Below, one piece after another: positions 11,620 to 23,045 of a stretch of DNA of 64,000 nt (positions are counted from its first letter, which is position 1; every line of letters starts with the position of its first letter). The stretch is taken from positions 33,403,509-33,467,508 of the forward strand of contig CM060886.1 of assembly GCA_030762935.1 (NCBI GenBank), written 5' to 3'. The position numbers and the translations under genes were made by a program. A model generated the notes under the pieces. The model made no database searches and was not told the DNA's origin. It saw only the letters and a program-made list of their open reading frames with translations. Source of the stretch: Hymenopus coronatus (Eukaryota; Arthropoda; Insecta; Mantodea; Hymenopodidae).

Positions 11620-12152
11620 AAAATTAATAAGTTTCATTCCGCTTCAAAGCAAATTAAACTCAACTAAGATCCTTTCTTTTAAAAAGTCTTTTCGATCTCG
11701 ATTTGCTTGTATCATTGAACTTTCAGTAGAGAGAGACAACTGAAGGAATTAAACTGTATCATTTCCTTAATTAAAACAATTGTAATCCAGGTGAAATAGT
11801 TCAGAAACTGCAACTCCGCCATTGTCAGATCTAAGTAAATTTAACAAAAAGCGTATACTTCAACTCCGATGAGTAAATTGGGATGTATTGGGCGCTGTAC
11901 AGCCTGAGAATGCAAATAAAAGAAATCCATTAGTTTGTGCGATAAAGGGGAAGAAACGGAGCGGAACAGAAATGGATGAAAACATAGAAAAAAGGAATCT
12001 AAAAGAAGGAAAGGAAAGCAATTTCGAATCCAAGTGAGCTTGCTCTAGAGAGACTCCTCCTCATATTGTATTATAAAAATGTAATTGCTTTCCTAAAAGT
12101 GGAAAATCGCGGGAAATGAAATAAAAGTACCGAACAAGAAGAAAACAGTTAA
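11620..12152. other. Unrecognised spacer
   Basis: Purine-rich, with no recognisable coding sequence or repeat. Confidence 0.4.
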
Positions 12153-12401
12153 AAAAATCTGATGTGCTCTAATCGCATGAACTTCTCTACATTTCTGTAA
12201 CAGATTATTGTTACTGTGATTATTCTTCTATTTCATGAAAAAAATATTAGCAGAAACTGTTTTATTACATAGTTCCTTATAAGTAAAAAGGCTTAAGAGA
12301 ATATACTGGGATAAACCGACAGCCAAATGCTTTAAAATTTGGTTGCTATGCGATTGAATTCCGTTTCTTAGAGTGGCCAAGCGTTGACAAGTTCCAGAAT
12401 G
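12153..12401 (-). mobile_element. Outer HINE-like element, 3' part (split by insertion)
   Basis: It carries the 3' terminus (AAATCTGATGTGCTCTAATCGC) and body down to 'tgacaagttccagaatgaaaa'. It then breaks at the start of the copy at 12402 and resumes at 13324 with the next consensus block ('attttaaaattgaaa...aacaagg'). The two parts make one element. Confidence 0.75.
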
Positions 12402-13120
12402 AAAACATCTGATGTGTACCATTCACATGACTTTCTATACATCTCTGCAGTTATTGTTAAAATGCTTATGCCTCTATTTACTTAAAGCTACTCGAGAACA
12501 AATTAGCAGAAATACTCTTATTACTTGTTTCCTTGTAAATAGAAGGAAATAAGAGAGTACCATAGGTCAAAGCGATAGTCAAAAGCTGGTTGCTATGTGC
12601 CTGAATTTGATTTGTTTATAAGGACAGGAGTTGACAAATTCCCATATGAGAAAACTAAGTTCTTCATAGCTGAAACCAAAAATAATGAATATCTCAAAAT
12701 CGATCAACTCCACAAAAAAACTGTATAAACATAAATTGTGTGGTTTAACGTGCTCTACATTTCTTGTGTAGTAAGCTTTTATCTAAGTCTTACGGTTTAG
12801 CAGTTATGCAAAATTCCGTAAAATTCATCCAGAATAAAGTAGTCTCAGAGGCTATTCCCAGAAAATTCAAGATATACATTTTGTTTGTCAGGTAAATATT
12901 TTTAATATATGATATTTTAAACAAAATCTTTAGAGCCATTTTTGCGAAAATCAAAATTTTCGAAAAAAGTTCCATGTAAAGGGTAGTTTGGGGTGGGGGA
13001 ATTTTTCTCAAAATCTTCGTGTTGCATTCCTGGAAGATACTAAACTTAAATACCAAATTTGGTATTTTACCTCCTTTTCGTTTTTGAGTTATCGAGCCTA
13101 CAGACACATGGACACACGGA

Positions 13121-13171
<51 letters not shown>

Positions 13172-13323
13172 ACACGGATCTTTTTGTGAATTTTTTTTTC
13201 TTTCTTTGGATATAAGGGACCCTAAAACATATATTTTCGGGAAATCTCGGTATCGAAATTATGGGTGGAGTGTAATACCTTCTGTGTACACTATGCACAT
13301 AGTGCTTGTAGAGAAAGTAAAAA
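12402..13323 (-). mobile_element. HINE-like element, subfamily A, full length, nested in another copy
   Basis: Complete from ACATCTGATGTGTACCATTC to CATAGTGCTTGTAGAGAAAGTAAAA, with a long CA tract at 13123-13175. Its flanks are the two halves of an older element, joined in an A run, so the insertion boundary is defined by the host element's own consensus. Confidence 0.85.
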
Positions 13324-13914
13324 ATGTATTTTAAAATTGAAATAAATAACAAGGAATATCTTGATAACAGCCAACTCCACGAAGAAATGTACAAGACATA
13401 AATTGCGTATTTTGTCGAAATCTGCATTTTTTGCAGCAAGTTTTTGTCTATCTCTTACGGTTTACCAGTTATGCAAAATTCAATACAAATAATACAGAAT
13501 AAAGTAGTCTTCGGAGGCTACTCCCAGAAAATTCAAGATATACATTTTATTTGTGTTGTGAATACCTTAAATGTAAGAGATTTTAATCAAAACCGTTAGT
13601 GCAATTTTTGAGGAAATCATTTATTGTTTGCAATGTTTCCCATGTAAAGGGTAGTTGGGGTGACGGAAATTTCTTGAAAATCTTCGTGTCGCATCTTGGA
13701 AGATACTGAACTCAAATATTAAGTTTGGTATGTAACGGACTTTTCGTTTTTTAGCTATGCTGCCCCCCCCACACACACACATACAGGGATATTTTTCTAA
13801 AAATACCTTTTTTCGCATTCAGAGGGTCTCAAAACATGTATTTCCGGCGAAATATTGGTATCTAATTTACAATATCTCTATAGAATATGAGCATAGTACG
13901 TGTAGAGAAAGTAA
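13324..13914 (-). mobile_element. Outer HINE-like element, 5' part (continuation of 12153-12401)
   Basis: It continues the interrupted element through the 'ggtagttggggtgacgg' block and a C-rich, CA-poor core. It ends at a degraded palindrome, GAGCATAGTACGTGTAGAGAAAGTAA. Confidence 0.75.
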
Positions 13915-14386
13915 TAAGGTCAAATTGATTTGACTAGACAGTCAGAAAGTAGTGCTTTACTGACCAAAGTCCGAAGGGTAGGAAAAGATGTTTGCACAAG
14001 CACTGTAACAAAGAAGAGCAGTTTTGTTTATTTTTTTAATTTATTTAGCCGCTATGTATTGTTCATAACTGAGAAGTCAAAACCTTTTATTAAAAAGGCG
14101 CCGTTGAGATAGCATTTGTTATGGAAAATCCGTGAAAGAATGGGCATGAATGCTCCGTCAGTTATTTATATTTCTTGGTTTATTTCATACTCTGACTAGT
14201 GACGTTAAAGGGTTTTTAACATGTCAGAGATCATGACACATATTGCATTGTATATGAAACAAAAATCAAGGTGCTAAAGTAATGTGATGGTATAAAGAAT
14301 AACAAGGAGAGGGGTGAGAAAAGGAGAGAAGTTTTAAAATATCTGCAACTAACTGCAAATATTCCACAAGATCTTAATAACATAAG
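13915..14386. other. Unrecognised spacer
   Basis: No repeat or gene recognised. Confidence 0.4.
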
Positions 14387-15250
14387 AAAAATCTGATGTG
14401 TTCCATTCATATGATTTTCTCTACATCTCTTCAACAAATTTTCGTTAAAAAGCTTATTGTTCTATTTACTTAATGTTACTCGAAAAAAATATATAGTCTT
14501 ATTACGAACTTCCTTGTAATTAAAAGCAAAATAAGGCAGTAACGTAGGTTGAAGTGATAGTCAAAAGCTGGTTGCTATGAGGCCGAAGTTCCTTTGTTTG
14601 TATGGTCACGAGTTGACTAAGTCTTGTGGGAGAAAAATATAAGTTTTAAAGCTGAAACCAAAAACAAAAAATATCTCAAATGTGACCAACTCCATAAAAA
14701 AAAAGCATACAACATAAATTGCGTATTTTAAAGTGCTCTACATATTTTGTTCGGTAAGTTTTTTTCCATCTCTTACGGTCTAGCAGTTATGCCAAATTCC
14801 GTAAAATTCGTCCAGAATATAGTAGTCTTCAGAGGCTATTCCCAGAAAATTCAAAATATACATTTTATTTGTCAGGTAAATATCCTTATAAATGGTATTT
14901 TAATCAAAACTGTTACAACCATTTTTGAAAAAATCAAAATTTTCGAAAAAGTTCCATGTAAAGGGTAGCTTGGTGTGGGGGATTTTTCTCAAAAGCTTCG
15001 TGTCGCATCCCTGGAAGGTACTAAACTTAAATTCCAAGTTTGGTATTTTACCGACTTTTCATTTTTGAGTTATCGTGTTCATTGACACACGGACACACAC
15101 AGGCCGGCCTTTTTCTGAAAATGCTTTTTTTTGGATACAGGGGACCCTAAAACATATATTTCCGGTGAAATCTCGTTATCGAATTTTTGGGTGGAGTGCA
15201 ACACCTTCTCTACACACTATGCACATAGTACGTGTAGAGAAAGTAAAAAT
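14387..15250 (-). mobile_element. HINE-like element, subfamily A, full length
   Basis: Both ends are present (AAAAATCTGATGTGTTCC and CACATAGTACGTGTAGAGAAAGTAAAAAT). The core microsatellite is nearly absent (ACACGGACACACACAGG). Confidence 0.85.
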
Positions 15251-15862
15251 TACTTTTGATGTAACGCTAACAATGCTTTTACTCTTAAGGGAAGTCGAAA
15301 TGGGATTTTCATAATATTTTTGCATTTTAATGTTTTAGTTGCATATCAGTATTTCAAATCTCCTGCTCATTTTGGTGTAACTTTCTTAGAGGTACGCTAA
15401 TTCTAAATAATTTATAAATTACGTTGAAATTAATGCTGCGTAGTAGTTTTTAAAACATTTTGTTATACTCACCTGGTAAAACATCAATAACTCTGTAAAT
15501 ATTAGTGTTAGAGAAGAGATATTTTTTATATTTTGATGGAATGTTTTACTTTAGGTATTGGCAGCATTGGCATCCCAATCGTATTTCCTTCATGTCAGAG
15601 TTCCAAAGTCCTGCCAAGTTGTGTTTGGAAAGTTTGGTTACTTTTTTTTTTATGTTGAAAGCAGTCTCTGAGAAATAAACTGTTCTATATAAATACCCCA
15701 TTACATCAGAAACTAATTGACACTAATGGCTGACATTTTTACCAGAAATTTGCATCTAAATATGATTTATTTTGTTCAAAAGTTTCTCATAAATATGGAT
15801 TAGTTATTTTTTTCTAAATTTAAAAATCATGATTTTTCAATAAAATTTTAAGAGCTTTATTT
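15251..15862. other. Unrecognised AT-rich spacer
   Basis: No repeat or gene recognised. Confidence 0.4.
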
Positions 15863-16674
15863 AAAAAATCTGATGTGTTCCATTCACATGACTTTCTCTA
15901 CATCTCTGCAACAAATTGTAGCTAAAAAGCTTATGCTTCTCTTTACTTCAGGCTAATCGAGAAAAATTAGCAGAAATAGTCTTATTACCTTCTTCCTTGT
16001 AAGTAGAAAGGAAATAAAGGAGTAGCATAAGTTAAAGCGATAGTCAAAATCTGGTTACTATGTGACTGAAGTTCCTTTTTTGTATGGACATATATGAGAA
16101 AAGTTAAGATTTTCGAACCTGAAAACAAAAATAAGGAATATCTCAAAAACGATCAACCATAAGAAAAAAATTTATAGAACGAAATTGTGTGTTTTAATGT
16201 GCTCTACATTTTTGTGTGGTAAGTCTTTTGTCTATCTCTTACGGTTTAGCAGTTACACAAAATTCCATAAAATTCACTCAGAATTACGTAGTCTTAAGAG
16301 GATATTCCCAGAAACTTCAAATATACATTTTATTTGTCAGGTAAATATCTTTAATATACGGTATTTTAATCAAAATCGTTAGAGCCAAGCTCCATGTAAA
16401 GAGTATTTTGGGGTGGGGTGATTTTTCTCAAAAACTTCGTGTCGCATCCCTGGAAGATACTAAACTTAAATACCAAATTTGGTATTTTACCGACTTTTCG
16501 TTTTTGAGTTAACGTGTTCACAGACACACGGACCTTTTTCTGAAAATACTTTTTTTAGATAAAGGGGACCCTGAAACATATATTTCCGGTGCAATCTCGG
16601 TATCGGATTTTTTTGGTGGTGTGCAATACCTTCTCTATACACTATGTACATAGTTCGTAGAGAGAAAGTAAAAA
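15863..16674 (-). mobile_element. HINE-like element, subfamily A, full length with small internal deletions
   Basis: Both termini are present. It has lost parts of the body around 16090 and 16385 and has no GT tract (only ACAGACACACGGACC). Confidence 0.85.
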
Positions 16675-17009
16675 TAATACATTTCCTTCTAATGAACAGA
16701 AGTATGGTATTTTTAATCAATAAACAGCAATAATATTGGTGAATATACCTTGAAAAATTTAGCTCAATACGTTAAATAGTTGCTGAGATAATAGGTCAAA
16801 CTTTAACATGGGCAAAATAGGGTATTCTGACTCCACTTAAATTATGAAAATACTGGTTTTTTTCAACTATTAATAAACTGTGTGAGAAGGTGGGTAAGAA
16901 AACACCGCAACGTCAGTTAACAGACGCCCATTGACTTCAGACAAAGAGCTTGTTAGTTCCCATCACTACCAGAGGAACTCGCGGAATATTAATGAATATT
17001 TCATTAATG
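16675..17009. other. Unrecognised spacer
   Basis: It contains 'ttgctgagataataggtcaaactttaacatggg', which recurs in diverged form at about 19777-19810 ('ttactgagaaaataggtcaaagtttaacatcggg'). The two spacers therefore share an unnamed repeat. Nothing else was recognised. Confidence 0.45.
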
Positions 17010-17195
17010 GTAAACCTAGCAAACAATTACTTTTGGCGTAAATTATGAATTTTAACAAGCTCTACAGGGTTTAATGTCGTAAGATTTCCTCTATCTCTCA
17101 CGGTTTTCCAGTTATGGCAGTGTCTTTCAGAATTAAGATAGCTTCAGAGGCTATTCCATAAAATATCAAATACACACTTTATTTTTACATTATTT
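17010..17195 (-). mobile_element. HINE-like internal fragment
   Basis: It matches the block from 'ttaacaagctctac' to 'ctattccataaaatatcaaa...ttattttt' of the minus orientation and lacks both termini. It joins a plus-oriented copy at half of the palindrome. Confidence 0.65.
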
Positions 17196-17316
17196 TATAT
17201 GTACATAGTGTATAGAGAAGGCATTGCACTCCACCCAAAAATTCGCTACCGAGATATCAACGGAAATATATGTTTTAGGGTCCCCTGTATCCAATAAAAG
17301 CATTTTCACAAAAAGG

Positions 17317-17347
<31 letters not shown>

Positions 17348-18045
17348 CCGTGTGTCAGTTTGTTCGTGTGCTGTGAACACCATAACTCAAAAACGAAAAG
17401 TCGGTAAAACACCAAACTTGGTACTTAAGTTTCTTCTAGGGATGGGACATGAAGATTTTGAAAAAAATCCCCCTACCCCAAACTACCCTTTACATGGAAC
17501 TTTTTTCGAAAATGTTGATTTTCTTAAAAATGGCCCTAACGATTTTGATTAAAATTTCGTAATTTTAAAGATATTTACCTGACAAATAAAATGCACATCT
17601 TTGAATTTTCTGGGAATAGCCTCTGAAGATTACTTTATTCTGGACGAATTTTACGGAATTTTGAATAACTGCTAAACCGTAAGAGATGGACAAAAACTTA
17701 CTGCACCAAAAATGAAAAGCACGTTAAAGCACACAATTTATGCTATATACATTTTTTTTCGTGGAGTCATCGTTTTTGTGTCATTGCTTGTTTTTGGTTT
17801 CTGCTATGAAGACTTATACTTTTCTCATATAGGAATTTGTCAACTGCTTCCATACAAACAAAGGAACTTCAGTGACGTAGCAACCAGCAAGGACAAAGCA
17901 AACATAGCAACAAGGTACCAAGTATTAAGACTATTTCTGCTATTTTAGTCTGATTAACATGAAGTAAATAGGTGTCTAAAGTTTTTAAGAGGAATTTGTT
18001 GCAGAGATGTAGAGAAAGTCATGTGAATGGCAGACATCAGATTTT
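17196..18045 (+). mobile_element. HINE-like element, subfamily A, missing half of the 5' palindrome
   Basis: It starts ATGTACATAGTGTATAGAGAAGG, exactly at the palindrome centre, and ends CATGTGAATGGCAGACATCAGATTTT. It carries a GT tract at 17321-17346. Confidence 0.85.
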
Positions 18046-18094
18046 ATAAACATATCTTAAACATGCAATATTGTAATTAAATATCGTTTGAGTG

Positions 18095-18430
18095 ATTGTC
18101 GAAAATTTTGAATTTCTCAAACTGCCTCAAACGATTTTGATTAAACAACATTTACTAATGAATAAAATGTATATCTAGAATTTGTTAGGAATAGCATAAA
18201 ATGTTTTATTATGAATGACTTTTTATAACCGGTAAACATAAGAGATGTATAAAAAAGTTTTACGATAACGAGGTTATCGTTAAAACTCACAATGCATGTC
18301 ATACATAATTTCTCGTGGAGTTGACCATTTCCAAGATATTCCCTGTTATTGGTTTCAGATCTTTAATACTTGATTTGTATTTCATACGGGAGCTTGTCAT
18401 CTTCCGGCCATACACAGAAATGAATTTCAA
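18095..18430 (+). mobile_element. HINE-like internal fragment, diverged
   Basis: It matches from 'gaattttgatttctcaaa' through 'aataaaatgtatatctagaattt' to 'cttgtcat-cttccggccatac'. It has more mismatches than neighbouring copies, consistent with an older insertion. Confidence 0.6.
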
Positions 18431-18486
18431 TTGCAATTATATAAGGGTCAGGATTAAATATTTACTGTCGGCTTTGGCCTGAGGCG

Positions 18487-18590
18487 TTTTGTGAAAGTCA
18501 ACATTTTCGAAACTTTTGCAATGGAAATGGTAGTTTGATGTGCGGGATTTTCCTCAAAATCTTCCTGTCGCATCTTTGGAACATATGAAA
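18487..18590 (-). mobile_element. HINE-like short internal fragment
   Basis: It matches the block 'gaaagtcaacattttcgaa...ggtagttt...cctcaaaatcttc-tgtcgcatc' in minus orientation only. Confidence 0.6.
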
Positions 18591-18667
18591 AGCGGAGGAT
18601 GAGATATGTAGAAAATACGTACAGTATCCTTTGTATTCAGCAAGTTTTAGGAGACAGAATTTGCCCT

Positions 18668-19483
18668 TTTTAATTTCTCTATACGTACTATGTACATAGT
18701 GTATAGAGAATGTATTGCACTCCACCTAAAAATTCGATACCTAGATGTCACCGGAAATATAGGTTTTAGGGTCCCCTGTACCCTGTCCGTGTGTGTCCGT
18801 GTGTCTGTGAACACGATAACTCAAAAAGGAAAAGGCGGTAAAATACCAAACTTGGTATTTAAGTTGAGTATCTTCCAGGGATGCGACACGAAGATTTAGA
18901 GAAAAATCCCCCCACCCCAGACTACCCTTTACATGGAACTTTTTTCGAAAATGTTGATTTTCTTAAAAATGGATCTAACGATTTTGATTAAAATATCATG
19001 TAGTAAAGATATTTACCGAGCAAATAAAATGTATATTTTGAATTTTCTGGGAATAAACTCTGAATACTACTTTATTCTGAGTGAATTTTCCGGAATTTTG
19101 TATAACTACTAAACCGTAATAGATGGACAAAAACTTACCATACAAAAATGTAGAAAACATTAAAACACACAATTTATGTTGTACACATTTTTTTCATGGA
19201 GTTGACCGTTTTTTAGATATTCTATGTTTTTGGTTTGAGCTTTAACAAACAAACTTTTCTCATACAGGAATTTGTCAACTCCTGTCTACACAAAGAAACC
19301 TCAGTCACAGAGCAACCAGATTTTAACTACCACTTTAATCTATGGTACTCCCTTATTTCGCTCCTACTTTTAAGGAAGCAGGTTATAAGACTATTAATTT
19401 TTTTTCGATTAGCATGAAATAAATAGAAGCATAAGATTTCTAACAATAATTTGTTGCAGAGATATAGAGAAAGTCATGTGAAT
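18668..19483 (+). mobile_element. HINE-like element, subfamily A, lacking the extreme 3' end
   Basis: It begins TTTTTAATTTCTCTATACGTACTATG and reaches AGTCATGTGAATGGTAA. There the terminal hairpin stops and an inverted fragment begins. Confidence 0.8.
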
Positions 19484-19720
19484 GGTAAATATCTTTAATA
19501 TACGAAATTTTAATCAAAGTCGTTAGAGCCATTCTTTAGAAAATCTAAATTTTCGAAAAAAGTTCCATGTAAAGGGTAGTTTGGGGTGGTGGGATTGTTC
19601 TCAAAATTTTCGTGTCGCATCCCTGGAAAATACGAAACTTAAATACTAAGTTTTCGTTATTGAGTTATCGTATTCATAGACATACGGACACACACAGGGA
19701 CTTTTTTTTTTTTTGAAAAT
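19484..19720 (-). mobile_element. HINE-like internal fragment fused tail-to-body with the previous copy
   Basis: It starts at 'aaatatctttaatatacga' and runs to 'cacacacagggacttttttttt', ending at the T run beside the core microsatellite. The join to the preceding copy lies in 'ggtaaa', a sequence present in both partners, which suggests a microhomology join. Confidence 0.65.
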
Positions 19721-20480
19721 AAAGAAAGGTATTGCTGAATATACCTTGTAAAGTTTAACTCATTATCTTAAATAGTTACTGAGAAAATAGGTCAAAGTTT
19801 AACATCGGGAAGGTAGGTCATTTCGAGACCCTTTAAGCTATGCTCTAGCAACACGTGATAGATTTTAGTGTAAGCGCATTTCTGCTTTTTTAGAAATATT
19901 TACAGATGTTAGAAGTGCTGCACAAACTTGTAAATGAGTGTAAAGAATCCTCGTTTTTATAGAAGATGAAAACATATTCTTGCAGTTGTTTTGTCACGGC
20001 ATGCAGATTATCCAACGCTTTCCCTTGCAGATAACCGCGACCTCCTTTCTGTCTGTGCTCGCACATCTTTGGGAGAAGCCTCATAAGCTACATGATATAT
20101 TGTCTTTTTCTCCTTGTTCCTCTGCGAAGCTTCAAGCTATTCCTACTCCTCGTATCTTTTATAACCACAAATTTACGATTGAGTACCTCATTTTGGACCG
20201 TAAGCTCACAAAAGCGTCGTTTTCTTACCGTCAATCACTGGGCTTCAAATATTCATTGATAAAGTTATGAGGGAGCGTCATTCAGAAATTATAGTGTGAA
20301 CCAGATTACAAGCAACTTTTGTGTTCTTTAGCAGCAAGCGAAAGCAAAGGTTACATCTAACACAACGTTTTGAAGAAAGAAATAAACAGCTGGAACGTCA
20401 GTACTGTTTTAAAATACCACACATATCCAATATGATACACCGCTTTCATGAATTTATTATATTGCATACCTTCAGCAAAA
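19721..20480. other. Spacer with opposed short open frames, unrecognised
   Basis: A 96-codon frame (19980-20270, plus) and a 64-codon frame (19890-20084, minus) overlap here. Neither matches a family I know. The minus frame contains K-G-G-R-G-Y-L-Q-G-K-A and is the more protein-like of the two. The stretch does not match the window's repeats apart from a short block at 19777-19810. Confidence 0.35.
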
Positions 20481-21315
20481 GATCTTTTGTGTTCCATTCA
20501 CATGACTTTCTCTACACCTCTGCAACAAATTATTGTAAGAAAGCTTATGCTTCTATTTACTTCATACTAATCGAGAATATAATAGCAGAAATAGTATTAT
20601 TAGGAGTAACATAAGTTAAAGTGATAGTCAAAGGCTGGTTGCTATATGACTGAGGTTCCTTTGTTTGTATGAACACGAGTTGACAAATTTCTGTATGAGA
20701 AAACTATACGTTTTTTTAAAGCTGAAACCAATAACAAGGAATATCTCAAAAACGATGAACTCCACAAAAAAAAAATTGTATAATAAAAGTGTGTGTTTTA
20801 ACGTGCTCTACAGTTTTTGTGTGGTAAGTTTTTGTCCATCTCTTGCGGTTTAGAAGTTATGCAAAATTTCGTAAAATTCATCCAGAATATTGTAGTCTTC
20901 AGAGGTTATTCCCAGAAAATTCAAGATATACATTTTATTTGTCAGGTAAATATCCTTAACATACAATATTTTAATCAAAATCGTTAGAGTCATTTTTGAA
21001 AAGATCAAAATTTTCGAAAAAAGTTCCATATAAAGGGCAGTTCAGGCTGGGAGGATTTTCTTAAAAATCCTCGTGTCGCATCCTTGGAAGATACTAAACT
21101 TAAATACCAAATTTGATATTCAATGGTCTTTTCGTTTTTGAGCTATGCTGTACACAGACACACACACGAACACACTGACCTTTTTCTAAAAATGTATTTT
21201 TTTATTCAGGGGAACCCAAAACATGTATTTCCAGTGAAATCTTGGTATAGAATTTTTGGGTTGAATGCAATACCTTCTCTATACACTATCTATATAGTAC
21301 ATGTAGAGAATATAA
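20481..21315 (-). mobile_element. HINE-like element, subfamily A, near full length
   Basis: It starts TTTTGTGTTCCATTCACATG (outermost bases changed) and ends at a degraded palindrome, ACTATCTATATAGTACATGTAGAGAA. Confidence 0.8.
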
Positions 21316-21542
21316 TACACATTAGAAACAGATGAAGATGCACGCTTCAGACCACAGTAAGATACTTTGTAGGTGAGCAAGACAAATCGTGCTTGAAGGG
21401 AAGGTCACGAGCATCTCACAGAAGGCTTAGAAAACTCTGAAGCTAGTTAGATGCTAATGTGCTACTGCAGCAAATAAATAAGTTTAACATTTACATATGT
21501 ATTTAGTATATAAAATACTTCATTCGTGTATCTTCAAATATA

Positions 21543-22290
21543 ATTTTTACTTTCTCTATACGTACTATGTACATAGTGTATAGCGAAGGTATTGCACTCC
21601 ACCAAAAAATTAGATACCGAGATTTCTCCGGAAATATATATATTTAGGGTCCCCTGTATCCAAAAAAAGTATTTTCAGAAAAAGGTCCGTGTGTGTGTCC
21701 GTGTGTCTGTGAACACGATAATTCAGAAACGAAAAGGCGGTAAAATATCAAACTTGGTATTTAAGTTTATTATCTTCCAGGGATGCGACACGAAGATTTT
21801 GAGAAAAATCCCTCCACCCCAAACTACCCTTTACATGGAACTTTTTTCGAAAATTTTGATTTTCTAAAAAATGCCTGTAACGCTGTTGAGTAAAATATCA
21901 TATATTAAAGGTATTTACCTTACAAATAAAATGTATATTTTGAATTTTCTGGGAATAGCCTCTGAGGACTACTTTATTATGGATGAATTTTGTAACTACT
22001 AAACCGTAAGAGATGGACAAAAACTTAACCCACAAAAAATGTAGAGCACAGGAATTTGTCAACTCCTATCTATACAAACAAAGGAACATCAGTCACATAG
22101 CAACCATCTTTTGGCTTTCCCTTTAACCTATGGTACTCCCTTATTTCGCTTCTACTTACAATAAAGCAAGAAATAAGACTATTTCTGCTAATTTTTCTCG
22201 ATTAGCATGAAATAAATAAAAGTTACGCTTATTAACAATAATTTTTACAGAGATATACAGAAAGTCATGTGAATGGAACACATCAGAGTT
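21543..22290 (+). mobile_element. HINE-like element, subfamily A, internal deletion
   Basis: Both termini are present. About 120 bp is missing at 22047, where 'tgtagagcac' joins directly to 'aggaatttgtcaactcc'. Confidence 0.85.
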
Positions 22291-22375
22291 TTAATAATAC
22301 CTGTACACATGGTCAATCTTACACAGGCACAACAAAACGTAGCATAAACCCCGCATCGCCGAACACAAAAGATGA

Positions 22376-22485
22376 TTCAAAATCTTCTCGGGCTTCTTCC
22401 CCTGAAGACGAGGAAGATGCACTTCTTCGAAACGTTGGTGTCAAGCCAAGTTTTTACCTGGCTAGAAGCCCGAGAAGATTTTGAA
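22376..22485. repeat. Inverted repeat with 22-bp arms around a hammerhead-like motif
   Basis: Left arm 22376-22397 and right arm 22464-22485 (AGAAGCCCGAGAAGATTTTG and flanking bases) are exact reverse complements. They enclose the CTGAAGA...GAAACGTT motif. The right-hand unit, including 'gtcaagccaagtttttacctgg', is the one found folded back on itself at 39033-39129. Confidence 0.85.
22402..22436 (+). ncRNA. Hammerhead-like ribozyme motif 1
   Basis: CTGAAGA is followed by one base, then arms GAGGAAG and CTTCTTC with a 5-nt loop (stem II, one G-U pair), then GAAACGTT. The CUGANGA and GAAA core boxes are present, but the extra base after CUGAAGA departs from the canonical core and no cleavage site has been established. 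Self-cleavage is therefore only a possibility. Confidence 0.4.
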
Positions 22486-22515
22486 TTAACACGTCGCCAG
22501 GAAAGCTTTAGTTCT

Positions 22516-22712
22516 TATTTTACAAAAGATGATGTCGGAAGGGCCGTTGCAGATCATGCGCCAAACAAACACGACATATTATTTGAAAGGCCTCGCAACT
22601 ACCAAATATTACCACCCCAGAATGGTCAGAAAATCTATAGAAATATACAAACACCCCAATAATTTTAATAGAGGAGACGGATTTAAGCTAAACCAGACCT
22701 GGATTCCTGCCT
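22516..22712 (+). pseudogene. PLE protein C-terminal (endonuclease tail) remnant
   Basis: The first part reads A-V-A-D-H-A-P-N-K-H-D-I-L-F-E-R in one frame. After a frameshift near 22600, a second frame reads Y-Y-H-P-R-M-V-R-K-S-I-E-I-Y-K-H, then N-N-F-N-R, D-G-F-K-L and W-I-P-A-L. The order H-x-I-x-F, R-x-x-R-(E/K)-x-I-E-I, N-x-N-R-x-D-G and W-x-P is the conserved tail of PLE proteins beyond the GIY-YIG core. The frameshift and lack of upstream domains make it non-functional. Confidence 0.6.
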
Positions 22713-22856
22713 TAAAGTGTCTTTGCACCGGCAAGCACTACAACCAATCAGTTCACAGCAATTCAATTACTCTTCTTCCACTACTCCAACAGTGTATATT
22801 GCCGTCCACTGATCAATGAGTCGGCGGTCGTTAGCCGTTCCTGCCCAGCTTCATTT

Positions 22857-22891
22857 CTGAGGATGTCCGCCACAGCTGAGAACGAAACGTC
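22857..22891 (+). ncRNA. Hammerhead-like ribozyme motif 2
   Basis: CTGAGGA, one base, then GTCC and GAAC with an 11-nt spacer, then GAAACGTC. Stem II would have one mismatch. It lies downstream of the PLE coding remnant, the position expected for a terminal-repeat ribozyme. Confidence 0.4.
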
Positions 22892-23045
22892 AAGTTTTAA
22901 TAATTTTAATATTCGACCATGGCCTACAAGTTCGGACATGTTATATTTTACGAGTAATAACTCCGGCCGTGAAATCCAACGAGCATATAATTTAACGTTT
23001 AATGGATATAACTCAACCCGAAATATTTTTGTTTTACAGAATAAA

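Larger units (their letters stand above)
22300..22950 (+). mobile_element. Penelope-like element (PLE) 3' remnant
   Basis: The segment holds, in order, an inverted-repeat unit with a hammerhead-like motif (22376-22485), the end of a PLE-type reading frame (22516-22712), and a 3' untranslated stretch with a second hammerhead-like motif (22857-22891). PLEs are known to carry a GIY-YIG endonuclease at the protein C-terminus and hammerhead motifs in their terminal repeats. No reverse transcriptase domain is present, so it is a truncated copy. It lies between two HINE-like copies. Confidence 0.6.

Noticed and set aside
22269..22484. Continuous 71-codon gene beginning at the HINE-like 3' end
   Set aside because: The start codon lies in the terminal hairpin of the preceding element and the frame crosses the repeat junction into the ribozyme-like inverted repeat.
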